6,729 nt of DNA from Candidatus Woesearchaeota archaeon (GTDB lineage: Archaea > Nanobdellota > Nanobdellia > Woesearchaeales > ARS49): positions 1 through 6,729 of the forward strand of contig JACQNB010000095.1 in assembly GCA_016203265.1 (NCBI GenBank). The letters are read 5' to 3'. Positions within the stretch are counted from its first letter, which is position 1. The number at the start of each line of letters is the position of its first letter. Below the pieces are notes generated by a model that worked only from the letters and a program-made list of their open reading frames with translations, was not told the DNA's origin and did no database searches. A program made the position numbers and the translations under genes. Below are positions 4,912 through 6,729 of this stretch, piece by piece.

Positions 4912-6729
4912 TGCTTGATTGGAAGTCTCTTGGGCTGAAGTGCGGGCTTGAAATCCACCAACAGCTCGAAGGCAAGAAGCTGTTCTGCAAGTGTCCGACC
5001 TTGATTCGCGAGGATCCGGCTCATTTCACCATCAAACGACGATTACGTGCCGTTGCGGGCGAGGCCGGCGACGTTGATGTTGCTGCATTGCACGAGATGC
5101 AGAAGGGCAAATGGTTCTCGTACGAGGGATTTGAGGACTCGACGTGCCTCGTCGAGTTGGACGAAAGCCCTCCAGAACAGGTGAACGACGACGCGTTGCG
5201 GACGGCATTGCAGGTCTCGCTCTTGCTGAACGCGGTTCCCGTCGACCAAGTGCACATGATGCGCAAAACCGTTGTCGACGGCAGCAACACGTCCGGATTC
5301 CAGCGCACGGCGCTTGTTGCCAGAAACGGCGTTCTCACGACCGAACACGGTACGGTCACGATTCCCACAATCTCATTAGAAGAAGACGCGTCTCGCATCA
5401 TCAAGAACAGTCCGACTGACACGCTGTATCGTCTTGACCGGTTGGGCATTCCGCTCATCGAGATCGGCACGGGTCCGGAAATCAAGGACCCGGACCATTG
5501 CAAGGAAGTCGCGGAAGCGCTTGGATTGCTGTTGCGCGCGACCGGGAGAGCGAAACGCGGGCTTGGCACCATCAGGCAGGACGTGAACGTCAGCATTGCT
5601 GGTGGCACGCGCATCGAGATTAAGGGCGCGCAAGATTTGAAACTTGTTCCGACGCTCGTCGCGTACGAAGTCGTGCGGCAAAAGTCGTTGCTCGAGCTCA
5701 AGGACGAGCTTGTCAAGCGCAACGTGTCATTCGATTCCTCCGTCGAGAACCTGACGCACATCCTCGCACCGAGCACGAGCACGGTCATCAAGAACGCGCT
5801 TGCTGCTGGTGGCGTCGTGCTCGCGGTCAAGTTCCCGCAGTGTCATGGTCTCATCGGCAAGGAAATCCAACCCGGACGAAGATTCGGGACTGAACTTTCT
5901 GACCGAGCAAAGGCGCACGCGGGCGTCGGTGGCCTGTTCCACTCGGATGAATTGCCGAAGTACGGCATCACGCAGGGAGAAGTTGACACAATCCGGAAAG
6001 CGCTGCAGTGTCATGAGCATGACGCGTTCATCCTGGTCGCGGACAAGGAAGAAAAAGCCGTTGCCGCGATGCGCGCCATCCTCGCGCGCGCGAAGGAAGC
6101 CTTGCACGGCGTGCCGAAGGAAGTGCGCAAGGCCAATGAGGACGGCACGACCACGTTTTTGCGTCCGATGCCGGGCGCGGCAAGAATGTATCCGGAGACG
6201 GACATCCGGCCGATTGCGTTAACGGCAGAAGCCATCAAAAGCATTCCGTTGCCGGAACTTATCAACGTCAAGATTGACCGCTACCAGCAATGGGGCCTTG
6301 GTCGTGATTTGGCTGAGCTCGCGGCGAAGTCAGAACAGCCGGTCGAGTTCGAGCGGTTCGTCAAGCAGTATCCGGGCGTCAAGCCCGCGTACATCGCGGA
6401 AGTGTTCTTCTCGGCCGAGAAGACCATCAAGCGCCAATACGCGATTGAGATTTCACCCACGTTGGAGGACTTCGACGACCTGTTCAGCGCCGTGAACAAC
6501 AACACCATCTCGAAAGAGAGCGTGCTCGAGATCCTCAAGCAGGGCAAGCGCGTGAACGACGTGCTGAAACACTACGCCGTGTTGTCGGATAAGGAGTTGC
6601 TGAAAGAACTGCAGCACATCGTTGCCGCGAACAAAGGTTTGCCGTTCAACGCGCTGATTGGGAAGGCGATGGCAACGCTCCGCGGTAAGGCAGCAGGTGA
6701 GAAGATTGTGGCAGAGCTGAAGAAGCTCG
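4908..6729 (+). CDS. gatE: Glutamyl-tRNA(Gln) amidotransferase subunit E (runs off right edge)
   Basis: The tRNA-binding kinase/transamidase subunit of archaeal GatDE. It activates Glu-tRNA(Gln) with ATP and amidates it with ammonia from GatD. The frame runs from 4908 to the window end without a stop, giving 607 residues. Known GatE proteins are about 620 residues, so only a few C-terminal codons are probably missing. Domains in order: the GatB/E cradle core with GLEIHQQL (13-20), KLFCKCP (24-30), MRKTVVDGSNTSGFQRT (118-134), LEEDASRI, RLDRLGIPLIEIGTGPEI (175-192) and GTIRQDVNVSI (220-230) with RIEIKGAQDL; an AspRS-type GAD insertion at about 290-410, with GLIGKEIQPGRRFGTEL and GLFHSDELPKYGI; return to the core with FLRPMPGAARMYPETDIRP (417-435); then a YqeY-like helical tail from about 455. 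The GAD insert separates GatE from bacterial GatB. Two adjacent ATGs (4908, 4911) are possible starts; the first forms the ATGA overlap with gatD and is preferred. Confidence 0.96.
   Translation, partial: MMLDWKSLGLKCGLEIHQQLEGKKLFCKCPTLIREDPAHFTIKRRLRAVAGEAGDVDVAALHEMQKGKWFSYEGFEDSTCLVELDESPPEQVNDDALRTALQVSLLLNAVPVDQVHMMRKTVVDGSNTSGFQRTALVARNGVLTTEHGTVTIPTISLEEDASRIIKNSPTDTLYRLDRLGIPLIEIGTGPEIKDPDHCKEVAEALGLLLRATGRAKRGLGTIRQDVNVSIAGGTRIEIKGAQDLKLVPTLVAYEVVRQKSLLELKDELVKRNVSFDSSVENLTHILAPSTSTVIKNALAAGGVVLAVKFPQCHGLIGKEIQPGRRFGTELSDRAKAHAGVGGLFHSDELPKYGITQGEVDTIRKALQCHEHDAFILVADKEEKAVAAMRAILARAKEALHGVPKEVRKANEDGTTTFLRPMPGAARMYPETDIRPIALTAEAIKSIPLPELINVKIDRYQQWGLGRDLAELAAKSEQPVEFERFVKQYPGVKPAYIAEVFFSAEKTIKRQYAIEISPTLEDFDDLFSAVNNNTISKESVLEILKQGKRVNDVLKHYAVLSDKELLKELQHIVAANKGLPFNALIGKAMATLRGKAAGEKIVAELKKL

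Noticed and set aside
5800..6222. 140-codon + strand frame inside gatE
   Set aside because: An out-of-frame shadow rich in Arg and Ser. The gatE frame carries conserved GAD and core motifs through this entire region.
1..6729. tRNA/rRNA genes, CRISPR arrays, insertion sequences, inverted terminal repeats
   Set aside because: Coding sequence covers nearly everything, the largest gap is 34 nt, and no repeat-spacer pattern, tRNA-like fold or transposase motif was seen.

Overview
The window is a stretch of archaeal chromosome with seven protein-coding genes, all on the + strand and packed almost without gaps. The clearest archaeal marker is gatD-gatE, the archaea-specific tRNA-dependent amidotransferase that makes Gln-tRNA(Gln). 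A Cdc48-type AAA+ ATPase end and TATA-like boxes placed about 26-27 nt ahead of start codons fit the same assignment. The lineage cannot be fixed from the sequence. The very compact layout and the mix of archaeal core genes with bacterial-style envelope genes (LemA, TPM) would suit a DPANN-type archaeon, but that is inference.

Layout. (1) 1-2168: the C-terminal end of a Cdc48 ATPase, an M3-like zinc oligopeptidase and a small parvulin prolyl isomerase. They are joined by a 3-nt gap and a 1-nt overlap, each start preceded by a Shine-Dalgarno-like match. This looks like one protein-folding and turnover operon. (2) 2203-3006: a membrane-anchored TPM-domain protein with a signal peptide and a Gly-rich C-terminal tail. 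(3) 3038-3610: LemA, a single-span membrane protein. (4) 3643 to the window end: gatD and gatE, overlapping by 4 nt (ATGA). gatE stays open at the right edge and is nearly complete (607 residues visible).

Gene spacing is bimodal. Within presumed operons the junctions are +3, -1 and -4 nt. The three other gaps are 34, 31 and 32 nt, and each holds an AT-rich TATA-like box right after the upstream stop codon, centred 26-27 nt before the next start. This suggests three separate, largely leaderless transcription units (TPM, lemA, gatDE) after the cdc48 unit, with no room for conventional terminators between them.

I see no RNA genes, mobile elements, CRISPR arrays or significant repeats, and no intergenic stretch over 34 nt. 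I found no convincing undescribed system. The points most worth a second look are the Cdc48/peptidase/isomerase linkage, the divergent short M3 peptidase, the repeated promoter geometry and the TPM-LemA pair.
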